A stretch of 64,000 nucleotides of DNA from Citrus sinensis (Eukaryota; Streptophyta; Magnoliopsida; Sapindales; Rutaceae), in contig NC_068559.1 of assembly GCF_022201045.2 (NCBI RefSeq), forward strand, positions 20,343,501 through 20,407,500, read 5' to 3'. The notes below the pieces were generated by a model. That model had not been told where the DNA came from. It did no database searches and worked only from the letters and a program-made list of their open reading frames with translations. Positions 1 to 11,598 of the stretch are shown here, in pieces. The first letter of the stretch is position 1, and each line of letters opens with the position of its first letter. Position numbers and translations under genes: made by a program.

Positions 1-239
1 TGGAATCTTTGATTGAAAACAAAGTAAAACTCTATGTAATTCAAGGTGATCTAAACCAAGTTATCCCTATGGAGTGCAGCATTAACATTAGGAGGAAAGT
101 TCCGAATGCAGAGGTCATTGTAGTTCCCAATGCTGGCCATAACTTTGTAATTCTTGGTAGAGAGAAGGATTTTGCAGAGACATTGGAGCAAATTTGGGTA
201 TCATCAGCAGATATTAACGGGACAGGGCCAGGGCAATGA
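1..239 (+). CDS. BODYGUARD-like alpha/beta hydrolase, 3' end only
   Basis: This is the last exon of a gene that begins before the window; the frame is open from base 3 to the TGA at 237-239. It encodes the C-terminal part of an alpha/beta-hydrolase that lines up with the last exon of the complete gene at 3321-6617 (shared features: the PMEC/PVEC step, the KVP motif, the AGH motif and the ending E-x-IWVSSA / ERVWASSA). The family (Arabidopsis BODYGUARD, BDG) acts in the epidermal cell wall in cuticle formation. The histidine of the triad is present (NAGHN). Where the neighbour has the acid residue in GDRDQ, this copy reads GDLNQ, so the catalytic Asp appears to be Asn. Tandem duplication with the next gene is clear. 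Only the 3' end is visible, so I cannot say whether the rest is intact. Confidence 0.8.
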   Translation, partial: ESLIENKVKLYVIQGDLNQVIPMECSINIRRKVPNAEVIVVPNAGHNFVILGREKDFAETLEQIWVSSADINGTGPGQ

Positions 240-420
240 TGTTCGGGATCTGATAGCTGTGTCATCGTTTCATGTCTGCATATTTATTCATTGAATTCGA
301 GAGAAAAAAAATAAAAAGATTTTGAAGCAGAGTTATTTACTATCCAATTGCTGTGTTGATTTTCTTTTGGACGACATTGGCATAGAACTTTTCAAGCATT
401 GGGGAGATTATTTGAAATTA

Positions 421-693
421 GGGTGCGTTTGGTATTGAGGTGCTGTGACTTTTTAGTAACAACTGATGTGAAAAAAAAACTATAATTATAAAACAAAAAT
501 TAATAACATATAGTAAATATAAATTTTAAATAATAATTTTAATAAAATTATTAAAGATATAATATATTTTTCATTATATAAGTGAAAAATTATATCAACA
601 TAACTTTTAAGCTATAACAGCTAGTGTTTACTAAACATTTTAGTGCTGTACCTTTTAAATTACAACTACCTAATCTCAATCCCAAACGCACCC
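421..693. mobile_element. Tourist-like MITE (PIF/Harbinger type), 273 bp
   Basis: The ends are inverted (GGGTGCGTTTGG at left, CCAAACGCACCC at right) and flanked on both sides by TTA (418-420 and 694-696), the target duplication of PIF/Harbinger elements. The interior is AT-rich with no reading frame. A relative with the same interior lies at about 4230-4492 inside intron 1 of the next gene. Confidence 0.85.
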
Positions 694-2740
694 TTAAGGG
701 TGTGTTTCTGAATTCAGATTGAGCCTTTTTGCTTTTCAATCTACGACTACTGTGCGATAGTATCACTAGCAAGTAAGAGCAAGTGGGTGAGTAATCTTAG
801 AAATTAGAAAGTCTTAAGAGCCGCCTTTCAATTAATTCAAATTGACTGGAGTGAACCAAAGAACTGTAATCGGGAAACTATGTATTTAATGGGTCCTTTT
901 GATGATATTGTAATTTTTTTTTCCGTACCAAAAATGTTTTAATTGTTTACCATTAAATTTAATAAATGGTACATAATAACTATGATCATCCTTAGTACTT
1001 GAAACAATTTCATTTAAATAGCATGTTTTATTCAAAAATTACCTTTCAACCCTCCTTTAAGTTTTTAGTGTGATAATTTTTTTAACATTAATGTTTCAAA
1101 ATCTATTACTATTAGTATAAGATATAACACAAATCAAATAAATAAGCTACAATTATAAAATTTATATATGGTGTAACATTAATAAATAACACAACTATAT
1201 ATGTATATTTAAGTGAATATCATAAATTATATCAATAAACTCATGGGTGAAATTTTTTGTTTACCTAAAAATTACTTTTTTATTTTTTGATAGGTACCTA
1301 AAAATTACTTGATCATCTATATTTTAATAAAATTTAATATGGCATGTTAAAATATCAATTATTTGACATACTATTAAGGATCATTATGTAATTGATCGTG
1401 CCGTATATAGTATTTTTAACACTCATTTAGCATAGCTATTTCATGAAATTATGATTTATGTCAATTAATATATTTACATGGTGAGAAATTATACAAACCT
1501 AAAAAAAATTAAAATTTACAAGCCAATGTATTTTCATTTTATTTTTAAATATGAGTTTATTAATATTAATATTGTAGATTGATCTCTATTCCATTACATA
1601 TCTTTTATACATTGCAAGCATAAAAATTGATTATATGGTAGAAATATTATTAGATTCATATATTAAAAGAATAATGATTCAGTGCTGAACTGAGTTTTTG
1701 TTGAGCACTGAATCAATAATTGTTAGGTAAGAGAAATAAAAAAAATTCAAAATAAATTTTGATCATTAATTCAATGCTCAGTAAAAAAAAAAAAAAAAAA
1801 AAAACCTCAACTCTGAATCCTAATCCATATTAAAATCTTTCTACAATACTATGGGATCTCAAGGGCCATTAATGATTTTAAGTCTATAAAGTAAATAAAC
1901 TGATTTGTCAATTTGTCATGGTTGATGAACAACGGGCTCTTCAAGATAAACCAATCAAAGTTGACTCCTTATCTAATCACATTGTTGTTGGCTTTTCAGC
2001 CTTTATTTTATTAGATTAAGTTTAAGATTATACTACAATGCATGGGATCCAACATTAATTCCAGTCCCTATGTCATATATCATTTACATATTAAATAATA
2101 AATTTTATTATTTTATTATTCTACCATTCAATATATCATTGCCAAATTAATTATGACTATGTTAGAACTCAAATATTAAAATATAATATTACTCTATTTA
2201 ATATACTTTAGGCTAACTATTTAAATTCGAACCGAGAGAGTAGGGAGTTAAATAATTGATTTAAGTTTGTCCATTTAAAATTAAAAAAAAAAAGGGAGTC
2301 GCGTAACGTGCGGCATCAGGTATGATTGTTCAACACATTAAAAGGTTGATGCTCAATGTAATTAATTTAGAATCTGATTAGAAAATAAAATAAAAATTGT
2401 TATTAGTTTTAACCCCTCCTAAAGAGTTCAAAAGAGCTATTTTACCAGATAAAATTATAAGAATAAAGTAATAAAGTATTGGAGAAAAAAATTAAAACAA
2501 ATCTTTGAGAGTCAAAATAATATGTGAATGTTTTAATAAAAACTTAATGCAAGTCTTGAAATTGTATTTTATTTCTCCTTAGTAATTAATAGAGAAATAA
2601 ATGGTGATCGCTTTGAAAGATAGAAATTGCACCCAATATACGTACAAGAGTTGACTCTCGAAAAACATGCAATTACTATTGCAATTTGCATTTTCAAATG
2701 CCTTTAGATTAATTCATGAATCATGCTTTATGTGAACGGT

Positions 2741-2838
2741 TTATTAAAATTAATAACCAAAAAGATCTTTCATTTTCTCAATCAGTTACTTATTAAAATT
2801 AATAACCAAAAAAATCTTTCATTTTTTCAATCAGTTTA
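2741..2838. repeat. 49-bp tandem direct repeat, two copies
   Basis: A unit starting TTATTAAAATTAATAACC and ending near CAATCAG occurs at 2741-2789 and again at 2790-2838 with few differences. It lies in noncoding DNA upstream of the hydrolase gene. Confidence 0.8.
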
Positions 2839-3320
2839 CACATTATTTTTTTTAAACTTTTCTAGAAAGACAAGAAACACAACTTTCTCATTTATAAAGT
2901 TTCAACTTTCAATTTATGATATTGTTCATGATATTAAAATTAAAGATCGAAAACGTGAACTTAATTTCCATTTTCTTAGTATAATGAAACCTTATTATAT
3001 TAATTATCTCAGTCAGATTAGTAAGAAATCTAGCCACAATATTCATATAAATTAATTATATCTAAATTTTCAAACCCTTTATAATATAAAAAAAAAATTA
3101 TTTAACTTACTAAACTAGCACATACCGTGTTTTTCGTTATTTTCTAGTTTCAATAGCTCACGTATAAACTAACTTATATTGTATTTGTAAAAAAAAAAAA
3201 AGCCTATATTGTACTTCTTACGTTAATCAATCCAATACTTGTATAGTATATTCTTGTTTGTGCCGAACAAGCCTTCAAACAACTTGCTAGTCCAAATAAG
3301 AAAAGCCGTAGTACAGATTT

Positions 3321-6300
3321 ATGCTCTCTCATTTTCCCTCAATGTCTCCTGGGACTTTCTCAGGAAAATGGGCAAGAAAATTTGCGACGAACTTTCACAC
3401 CTGCCTTAGTTTCATTGTTTTCCTTTGGCTTGACTTTGTCGAAGTTATTCTGTGTGTTTTATTCAGATATCTTGACAAGTTCTTTGAAGGGAAAGCCTCT
3501 GCGTGCCAGTGTTTAAGAAGTAATTATGGAATTCGAAATGAAGAGAATGAAGTCTCAGAAACTTTGCATGGGAGGAAAAATATTTTCCGGGAAATGGGGT
3601 TCCTTCGATTTCCAAGAAAATGGGATGACTCCAAGAAAACAGGTATTGTTGATCACGAGGTAATGAAAAATAGCCATAGGTGGTCTGATTGTGGATGTGA
3701 ATCTTGTGTTTCTTGGATGAATAATTGTGTTCAAGATGACGAGCAGAAGCTTCATGTTCAAATCAAGGAGCCTCTACAAGGTAAATAAATCATTTTACTT
3801 ACTGACAAGTAACAAATTATTATTAATTTTATTTACTAATTTACACTTGTATATCTAATGTCTCTAATTAATTATAAGCTCAACCTGTTTATTGATAATT
3901 GGATCATGAGAAAACGTATTACAAAATGAGGAGAATTTATTTAATTTTACTGATTAATTTGTTGGCTTATTTGCATGCAACTCATGCTTGAATTTAGATG
4001 TGATCCTGCTTTTCATTAAGTTATTTTCATTATTGTTCTTTCTTATCTTCGATCAAAATGCTAATTTTTGCATGTCATAATTATTTAACTCATATCGATC
4101 GTTAATGTAAGAAGCCGAGAAATCACTGAGATTATCTCACAATTGCCAAGTCATTGGAATCTATCATACACTCTAAGATGTTTTTTAAAATTAGTGTTTT
4201 GGCTTAAATTTTTGTTGAGATAAAAGATCATGTTTGAGATTGAGTAACTGTAGCTTATAATATAAACTACAGTTACTATAGAAAAAAAACTATAATTATG
4301 AAACAAAAATTAATAATATATAATAAATAATAATTTTGATATAATTATTAAAGATATAATAAATTTTTTATTATACAAGTGAAAAATCATATTAACATAA
4401 TTTTTAAACTACAGCAGATAGTGTTTACCAAAAACTTTTGTGCTGTAACTTAAAAGTTACAGCTGCCCAATCTCAATTCCAAATGGACCTATAGTCACAC
4501 ACACAATGGTCATCTATCAGCTATTTTATGCGTTTGAAACTAGCCCATGTCTGAATAAGAATTTCATGTATACTTATAGTCATTATCTAGTATTGCCACT
4601 TACATTTTTTAAAATACAGATTCAAAGTTTTACAATGTTGTAAAATTTTTTTACAATATTAATTATAAAATCATTTTTCAAAAATTATAATGTTGTCAAA
4701 GCCATGTGCGATATTGTAAAACTCTAAATCCATAGTTTAAAAAATGCGATCGTCTGAGCCTGAACATTTTATACACACGCATATGTTCAATGTTAATTGT
4801 TCACAACTAGCTACGCATGTACATAAATGCTGTATCTATTAATGCGGAGCTTTACCAGGCTATAAAAGTGCGTACAGGCTCTATTGCGAAGCTTAAGGAA
4901 TATTTTAGAACTTGCTCTAGTTCGAAGTCATTCGAAGTCAACAATCAATTGGGGAGCTGGAAATCTAATTACATTAACCAAAATGTTTTTATACAGTTTT
5001 TTTTCCCCATAAATATTATGTTGCTATTGTACACTTTTTGTGTATATTATTAATCAATATTAATATTTTAATAATATTAGGGATCCCAACATTTGAGTCT
5101 CAACTTGAACCCCAATGTTATATCTCATTTATTCAGTAGATGATGAATTTCATAATTTATAAAATTACTAAACCACCATCTAATGGATGAATACTATATC
5201 AGTTGTGACTCAAATTAAGATCTAAATGTTGGGATACCTAACATTACCCTCTTTCATATTTAAATGTGTTTGGCATTTGATGTATACATGCATGACAGAA
5301 GGCATTGAAGGTTCAAGAGAGTCGACGGCAGCCATAGAAAATGTGATATTCTTGCATGGATTTCTCTCATCTTCGTCATTTTGGACCGAAACAGTGTTCC
5401 CAAATTTATCAGATCATCAAAGTAATAATTACAGATTGTTTGCAGTTGACCTATTAGGATTCGGAAGAAGCCCCAAGCCAAGAGACAAGTTGTACACATT
5501 GAGAGATCATTTCGAAATGATTGAGAAATCAGTGATCTCTCAATTTGATTTGAAGTCTTTCCATTTAGTAGCACATTCAATGGGTTGCATCATTGCATTG
5601 GCCTTAGCTGCAAAGCACCCCAACATTGTGAGATCAATCACACTTGTTGCTCCCGTAAGTCCAAACATTTGAACATCAATTTGCACAGTGCATATTGCTC
5701 CAGTGTAGTAGTAGTAAAGCCCAAGTAGGGCAAAAGTACTGGTGGAGAAAAGTATCACCCTCTTTTGTTAATTTTATATAGAAAAGGACCCATGCCCCTT
5801 AAGCCCTTAACTGTATTAACTATAATTTTCTGCTCTTTATTAGCCTTGCTTCCCAGATTCGAGAGATGGAGCTGCAAGTTTAGCGGTGCTTAAAAGAGTG
5901 GCAGAGAAGAGATTGTGGCCATTGCCAACATTTGGTACTGCAATCATGTCATGGTATGAACACTTAGGTCGATGTTTATGTTTCTTTATTTGCCGGCACC
6001 ACAGGACATGGGAGAATATTCTTAAGCTTCTCACACAAAGAAGGTAACCATCCAATTAATTTAAATTTGTATTCACCGATTAAGAAACAGCTACTTGCAT
6101 AATTAATTAACCTACGCTCTAAGCACACATGTCATTATATATTTGAAAATATTCATGTGCGGACGTCCGCTCGAAATTTTATACTAATGTTGGATATAAC
6201 GCACCCTTTTACAATGTCGCCCGTGACAAATTATGTATGAGTAACTTTTTAATGTAGTCTTTTTTTCTTAAAAAATTAATAATAAGCAGGGAATTACATT

Positions 6301-6617
6301 TCTTGATCATGGATTTGACAAAGCATACTCATCAATCAGCTTGGTATAGCATGCACAATGTTATCTGCGGGGCAGCAGGACATATCGACGGCTACTTGGA
6401 GACATTGGTGAAATCTGGAGTAAAAGTCTGTGTGATTCATGGTGATCGGGATCAAACGGCCCCGGTGGAATGCAGCCATTACATCAAGACTAAGGTTCCA
6501 GATGCTGACATTAATATCATTTCAAAAGCCGGTCACAAGACTGTAATTTTTCGCCGGACGAAGGAATTTACTCGGAGTTTGGAACGCGTGTGGGCATCGT
6601 CGGCGGCGAGACTTTAA
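3321..6617 (+). CDS. BODYGUARD-like alpha/beta hydrolase, complete, four exons
   Basis: Exons read 3321-3780, 5299-5654, 5844-6043 and 6290-6617, all with GT-AG introns and matching phases, giving about 447 residues (440 if the in-frame ATG at 3342 is used). The N-terminus has a hydrophobic stretch (FIVFLWLDFVEVILCVLF) followed by the RWSDC-x-C-x2-C-x-SW block typical of the BODYGUARD family, then the HGFLSSSSFW oxyanion region. The alpha/beta-hydrolase triad is complete: nucleophile Ser ~247 in AHSMGC, acid Asp ~393 in HGDRDQ, His ~421 in AGHK. BODYGUARD proteins sit in the outer epidermal wall and are needed for cuticle and cutin deposition; the substrate is not settled. Intron 1 is about 1.5 kb and holds three MITEs. 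A tandem paralogue ends at 239. Exact identity among the BDG/BDG-like paralogues cannot be assigned from sequence alone. Confidence 0.88.
4230..4492. mobile_element. MITE relative of the 421-693 element, in intron 1
   Basis: The interior shares long stretches with the element at 421-693 (for example AAACAAAAATTAATAA and the TTAAAGATATAATA region, and the CAGCAGATAGTGTTTAC block). The termini are weaker (GAGATTGAGTAACTG at left, CCCAATCTCAATTCC at right), and I see no clean target duplication. Confidence 0.65.
4603..4746. mobile_element. short inverted-repeat element in intron 1
   Basis: The left arm, starting CATTTTTTAAAATACAGA and running through AAGTTTTACAAT, is repeated inverted at the right end (TATTGTAAAACT through TAGTTTAAAAAATG). 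This is about 40 bp of imperfect inverted repeat around an AT-rich core, which suggests a MITE. No target duplication was recognised. Confidence 0.5.
5083..5240. mobile_element. inverted-repeat MITE next to the intron 1 acceptor
   Basis: GGGATCCCAACATTTGAG at the left matches the reverse complement of AAATGTTGGGATACC at the right, and a TA lies outside each end. The element ends about 60 bp before exon 2, so it probably lies over or near the branch-point region. Confidence 0.55.
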
Positions 6618-6917
6618 GAACTAATTTACATGAGTAATAAAAAAAAATCACATACTTATCATCCTAAGAATATTAGGGTGCATTTGATATTATTTTTGTT
6701 TGTTGTTCTTTGTTTTCTAAGAACAAAGAAGTGTAAAATTTGTTTGGTTCACTTGTTTTTAAATAGTATTTAATATTTAATTTCAATTGAGAATGATTCG
6801 TTTTCATTCTCCAACTTCATAAAAGAAAAGTTGAGAACAAGGGATTGATGTTTTCCGATTTCCATTTTTCAAATAGGTTTCACAAGTCCCTTTTGCACAA
6901 TAAAAAGACACAATTTA
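6618..6917. other. 3' flank of hydrolase gene and left flank of Mutator-like element
   Basis: No gene is seen. From about 6674 (GGGTGCATTTGATATT) the sequence looks like one end of a Tourist-like element whose inverted partner may be at about 19187 (AATACTAAACACACCC), which would make the Mutator-like element an insertion into an older element. Confidence 0.4.
6909..6917. repeat. 9-bp target-site duplication, left copy
   Basis: CACAATTTA immediately precedes the left terminal inverted repeat. The identical 9 bases follow the right end at 18785-18793. Nine-base duplications are the signature of Mutator-superfamily insertion. Confidence 0.9.
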
Positions 6918-7015
6918 GAGTGCTGCTAGGTATCGAGAGGGACGAGAGAAGGGCGACAGAAACGACATTCTCTCCTATCGTTTCTCCTCTCGTTCCTCTC
7001 ACTCATTAAACATTA
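6918..7015 (+). repeat. left terminal inverted repeat of Mutator-like element
   Basis: About 98 bp rich in CTCTC/GAGAG blocks that pair with 18675-18784 in inverted orientation, with scattered mismatches and small gaps. It also resembles the end of the 156-bp element at 46684-46839. Confidence 0.85.
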
Positions 7016-7059
7016 AAAAAATAAAAAAAAATGAATAAAAAAATGGCGTGAAATCCAGC

Positions 7060-7290
7060 TTTCACTTTCCTCTCTCTTTCACTTTCACTTTCCTCAGTTC
7101 TCACGCAGACTTCAATTTCAGGCTTCACTTTCACTTTCCTCTTCCTCAGCTTTCACTTTCCTCTCTCTCTCAGGCAGGCTTCACTCTTCACTTTCCTCTC
7201 TCACGCAAATCACGGCCTCCCTCTCCAGCCCGAGCAACTGTTCACAGCCTCCTCCCTCTCCCCCTTTCTCGGCTCTCTCAGCAAACATTA
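7060..7290 (+). repeat. pyrimidine-rich CTTTC / CTCTC subterminal tract
   Basis: Repeated CTTTCACTTTCCTCT motifs and CTCTCT runs lie just inside the left end. This is probably the untranslated leader and promoter of the transposase transcript. The open frame here (7048-7374) is low complexity and is not taken as a gene. Confidence 0.6.
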
Positions 7291-7395
7291 AGTGAGCGGT
7301 GGCTTTTTTCAGCTTGTTCTTTTTGTTTTAATTTTCTGTTATGTGAAAGATCCGGCACATATTGTGGAATTTAAGCTTGTTTTTTTTTTTGGTGT

Positions 7396-7738
7396 TGTTG
7401 GTAGGTCGCGTTGGAATTTAAGCTTCTGGAATTTAAGCAATGTAAATTTTGTTGCAGGTTATGTTATGAATTTTGTTTTATTTCCACTTTGGTGTTTATG
7501 TTGTGAATTTTGTTGCAGGTTATGTTATGGTATGCAGAATTTATTTCAATACTATTTGTTTTAGAAATTTTGGTGGGTCTCGTTGGAATGTAAGCTTCTG
7601 GAATTTAAGCAATGTAAATTTTGTTGCGGGTTATGTTATGAATTTTATTTTATTTGGTGTTTATGTTGTGAATTTTGTTGCGGGTTATGTTATAAATTTT
7701 GTTTTATTTCAATACTATTTGTTTTAGAAATTTTGTAA
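7396..7738 (+). repeat. two imperfect ~170-bp tandem repeats in the transposase leader intron
   Basis: The block from GGTCGCGTTGGAATTTAAGC to TATTTGTTTTAGAAATTTTG occurs twice (about 7404-7572 and 7576-7738). Each copy itself contains two shorter repeats ending GTTGCAGGTTATGTTATG or GTTGCGGGTTATGTTAT. The region ends just before a TTTTGTAG acceptor at 7776-7783 that precedes the transposase start. Confidence 0.8.
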
Positions 7739-7957
7739 ATTTAATTTTTATGAAACTGAATATAAATGTTAATTATTTTGTAGGAATGGAAAATTTTGAA
7801 AATGAGCGTGTAATTGAAGATATGCCACTGGAAACATTTGAGCCAACTATTGGCATGTTATTCGATGGTTATGAGGAAATGTTTGAGTTTTACAAAGCGT
7901 ACGGTAGACAATAAGGGTTTCCCGTGAAGAAGCTAACAAGTAAGAAAGGGAGCGATG

Positions 7958-8499
7958 TGTCACGGGGTGATAGTTTTGTGCAGCAAGTTCCCGTGCGGCA
8001 CTTGAGCGACCTTAGCGTGTGAGTCGCCAAGTAAGCCTAGATTACTCCCTAAACAAGCAAAGCATACACACTTGGAGAAAATGTTAAGGGTAGTAAGAGT
8101 GGAATGACCAAAGATGATTGTATTACACTTTGAATTATTACAAGAGTGTTTGTACAAGAGAGCTTGAGAGCTAGTGTGCTAGGAGTGTTGTGTGGGTGTG
8201 TTGGTTGTTGTGAGAATGAGGGTTGCTCACCCATATTTATAGGGGGTGGAATGCCTAATTCTAGATAATTCTATTACAAGTGGCAAAACACTAAGGGACC
8301 CAAGTGGTGAGTCCTAGAAAGTTCTAGTGAATGGGTAATATGTAGAGAGTTCTAGACCTTTGGGCCTTGGTAGACTTTGGGCCTTGGTGGGGGTTTTGCT
8401 AAGTGCACCCCAGCTAGTTAGTTGTCTTGGTGGCCCAATTTCTAAGTTAATCCCCACTTCTAAGTGTATCCACCTTGAGTGCCAAGTGAGCCCGTGACA
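7958..8499 (-). repeat. LTR (3' LTR of the minus-strand element), 542 bp
   Basis: Begins TGTCACGGGG and ends CCCGTGACA on +. It is equal in length to the other LTR, and I count about 14 substitutions between them (nearly all transitions) and no length difference. Confidence 0.95.
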
Positions 8500-8513
8500 A
8501 TCCTCCCCCACCT
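8500..8513 (-). other. polypurine tract of chromovirus
   Basis: Immediately inside the 3' LTR the minus strand reads AGGTGGGGGAGGAT, a purine run in the position expected for plus-strand DNA priming. Confidence 0.8.
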
Positions 8514-11500
8514 ATGTTCGCGGCGTCCTCGTCGCGTTGTTGTGTTTGTAGACCTGCACATGTTCTGCGAATTGCCATAGATCGTCTTCGCGCTCCCATG
8601 TTGCTTCGCTCTCAGGGAGGTTCTTCCATTTCACCAAGTACTCGTAGTAAGCTGGTATGCCCCGTCTTCGAATTACTCGATCCGCAAGAATGTACTCCAT
8701 ATCCTTGTCAATAGCGGTGACAACGGCGGTTGGGGCACGCCTTGACTTGCCTCGGCTTGGATCTCCTGCGTCTCCGTGGTATGGCTTGAGCAAGCTCACG
8801 TGGATGACCGGGTGGATCTTGAGTCTTGGTGGAAGTTGGAGTTGGTAGGAGACCTTGCCCACGCATCGAACTACTTCGAAAGGCCCTTCATATCACCTCA
8901 CTAACCCTTTGTCGACTTTCCGCAACGTCTTGAACTGTTGGGGTAGGAGCTTCACCATCACTTGGTCACCTTCCTTGTACTCGACGTGGCGTCTCCTTGA
9001 GTCAGCCCACTTTTTCATTCTCCGAGCGGCCTTGTCGCGGTATGCTCGCGTGATATCCGCTTCTTCATGCCATTCGCGAGCGAGTTTGTGGACTGCTAGG
9101 CTCTTTCCTTCATAGGTCGAGGCTATGGCGTTGGGCGTCGTCGGCTGAAATCCCATGATGATCTCGAATGGACTCTTGCCCGTAGCCTCGCTCCATTGTA
9201 GGTTGTATGAGAATTGGGCAACGTCCAGCAACTTCGCCCAATCTCGCTGGTGAGCGCTCACATAATGCCTAAGATACATCTCGAGTAGGCTATTGATACG
9301 CTCGGTTTGTCCATCCGTTTGCAGATGAAAGCTTGTTGAGAACTTGAGGTCGGTTCCCAACATCTTGAAGAGTTCCGTCCAAAAGCGTCCGGTGAAGCAT
9401 GGATCCCGGTCACTCACGATGCTCTTTGGAACTCCCCAAAGTTTGATGATGTGCTTGACAAATAGGCGGGCAGCCTCATCCGCTTTGCAATCGGTCGGTG
9501 CAGCGATGAAAGTCGCATACTTGCTATAGCGGTCGACTACCACCATGATGCTTCCGCACCCCTCGGACTTGGGTAGGGCCGAGATAAAGTCCATGGTGAC
9601 ACTTTCCCATGGTCTTGATGTTGTTGGTAAAGGCTCCAATAGTCCCGCCGGAAGTTGGCGATCCGCCTTGTCTTGTTGGCACACGAGACATGTCCGCACG
9701 TAGGCCTCAATGTCATTCCTCATGTGTGGCCAAAAGTAGGAGGCTTGGACGAGTGCGGTTGTGCGCTCTACTCCGGGGTGGCCAGCCCACTTCGAGTCAT
9801 GGCACTCCTTGATCACCTCTCGCCGTAAATTTCCCCACCTCGGCACAAATAGTTGGTCTCCCTTGGTGAGGAGGATGCCTTCCTCTTGCCAAAATCGCCT
9901 CGTCTTCCCTTCAAGCACTTTCTCCAACAAGTCTTTCGCCAACGGATCTTGTTGGAGGCCTTCCTTGATGCGCATGACGAGATTGGACTTTGGCTGGCTC
10001 AGTGTAACCAATTCCGTTTTGCGGCTTAGAGCATCCGCAACAACGTTGGCTTTTCCGGGCTTGTACTCGAGCCTATAATCAAATTCTGCAAGAAATTCTT
10101 GCCACCTTACTTGCTTGGGGCTCAACTTCTTTTGTGTTTGGAAATAGCTCATGGCTACGTTGTCCGTCAAGATCACGAAGTGTGAGCCAAGCAAGTAGTG
10201 TCGCCACACTCGTAAGTAGTGGACAATGGCTGTCATCTCTTTCTCTTGCACGGTGTAGCGGCGTTCCGTGTCGTTGAGCTTCCGGCTCTCGAATGCTATG
10301 GGGTGACCTTCTTGCATGAGTACTTTGCCTATGGCAAAGTCGGAGGCATCCGTTTGAACCTCAAATGGCTTTGTATGGTCTGGAAGTGCAAGGACGGGCT
10401 GTTCGGAGATAGCCTTCTTCAATTCCCCGAAAGCGCGTTGGCATTCCTTGGACCAATGCCACGTGCGGTTCTTCTTCAGCAGCTCAGTCAAGGGTACCGC
10501 TTTAGCCGAATACCCTTTGATGAAGCGACGGTAATAGTTCACTAACCCAAGGAAAGACCGGAGTTCGGGTACATTGGTAGGAGGTTGCCACTCAAGTATA
10601 GCCTTTACTTTCGAGTCCTCAATTATAAGTTTCCCGTCCGCTATCTTGCGGCCAAGAAACTCCACCTCTCGTTGGGAAAATGAGCACTTCTCCAGCTTGA
10701 GGTAGAGTTCATTGTTGCGTAGTACTTGGAGAACTTGTCGTAAGTGTTGGGCATGTTCCTCGAGTGTGGTGCTGTACACCACAATGTCATCCAAGTACAC
10801 CACAACAAAGCGGTCGAGAAACGGTTGGAGAACTTTGTTCATGAGAGTGCAGAATGTCGCCGGTGCATTGATGAGACCAAACAGCATAACAAGAAATTCG
10901 AAAGAGCCATACCTGGTCACGCACGTCGTCTTTGGTTCGTCACCCTTGGCGATGCGCACTTGGTAGTACTCGGACCGTAGGTCGAGCTTGGTGAAGTACC
11001 GCGCACTGCCGAGTTGATCGAACAAGTCCGCAATCAAGGGGATCAGATACTTGTTCTTGATTGTAATCTTATTGAGCGCCCGATAGTCGATGCACATGCG
11101 TAGAGATCCATCATTCTTCTTTTGAAAGAGCACTGGTGCACTGAATGGGGCCTTGGAAGGGCGGATGTAGCCCGCATCAAGCAAGTCCTTGAGTTGCCTC
11201 TGCAACTCTTCTAACTCGGGTGGCGCCATGCGGTAAGGCGCTAAGGCTGGCGGCTTCGCGCCTTGCTCTAGCTCAATCTCATGTTCCACCTCTCGACTTG
11301 GTGGGAGCTTCTTCGGGAGCTTCGGAGGCATGACGTCCTTGAACTCGTCGAGGACGGCTTGAATGAGTGGAGGAGGTTGGCTTGACAAGTCTTCTCGGCC
11401 TTCTTCATTATTCACCTCCCGAAGGGAGACCAAGAAGCTAGGGTCCTTCCGAAAAGCCATTTTGAACTGCATGGCGGAGAGCGCCTTATCTGCGGTCTTC

Positions 11501-11598
11501 GAGCGCTCGGCTGGAACCATGCACGCCATACTCCCATCGAGGATGCTCAGGGAGTTCGTGGCCGACAGTGGAAACGCATGGACTCGGTCGAAGAACTA
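8512..11598 (-). pseudogene. chromovirus pol: reverse transcriptase, RNase H, integrase, chromodomain
   Basis: One long open frame of 878 codons (11529-8893) encodes reverse transcriptase (YLDD active site; FTKLDLRS), RNase H ([27 protein letters not shown]), the integrase HHCC zinc region (H-x-GHPG, C-x2-C) and the DDE core ([16 protein letters not shown]). A TGA at about 8893-8895 separates it from the same-frame remainder (to 8512), which carries a chromodomain (YEYLVKWKNLPESEATWE). Upstream, the frame is closed by a TAG at 11596-11598. Such polyproteins copy element RNA into DNA and insert it; chromodomains guide insertion towards heterochromatin. The large frame is well preserved, but it cannot be expressed as one intact polyprotein because of the flanking stops. 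Confidence 0.92.

Larger units (their letters stand above)
240..3320. other. intergenic, AT-rich, between tandem hydrolase genes
   Basis: No gene is seen. The stretch contains the Tourist-like MITE at 421-693, a perfect 11-bp hairpin at 1676-1714, a long A run near 1788-1804 and a 49-bp direct repeat at 2741-2838. The 110-codon open frame at 2723-3055 spans that repeat and has the composition of AT-rich noncoding DNA. Confidence 0.6.

Noticed and set aside
1676-1714. Perfect 11-bp hairpin as a microRNA precursor
   Set aside because: The stem is far too short for a plant miRNA precursor and the flanks do not extend the pairing.
2723-3055. 110-codon open frame
   Set aside because: Lies on a 49-bp noncoding repeat, with Lys/Asn/Ile/Phe composition of AT-rich DNA and no motif.
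7048-7374. 108-codon open frame rich in Phe, Ser and Leu
   Set aside because: Comes from the CTTTC/CTCTC pyrimidine tract; leader sequence of the Mutator-like element.
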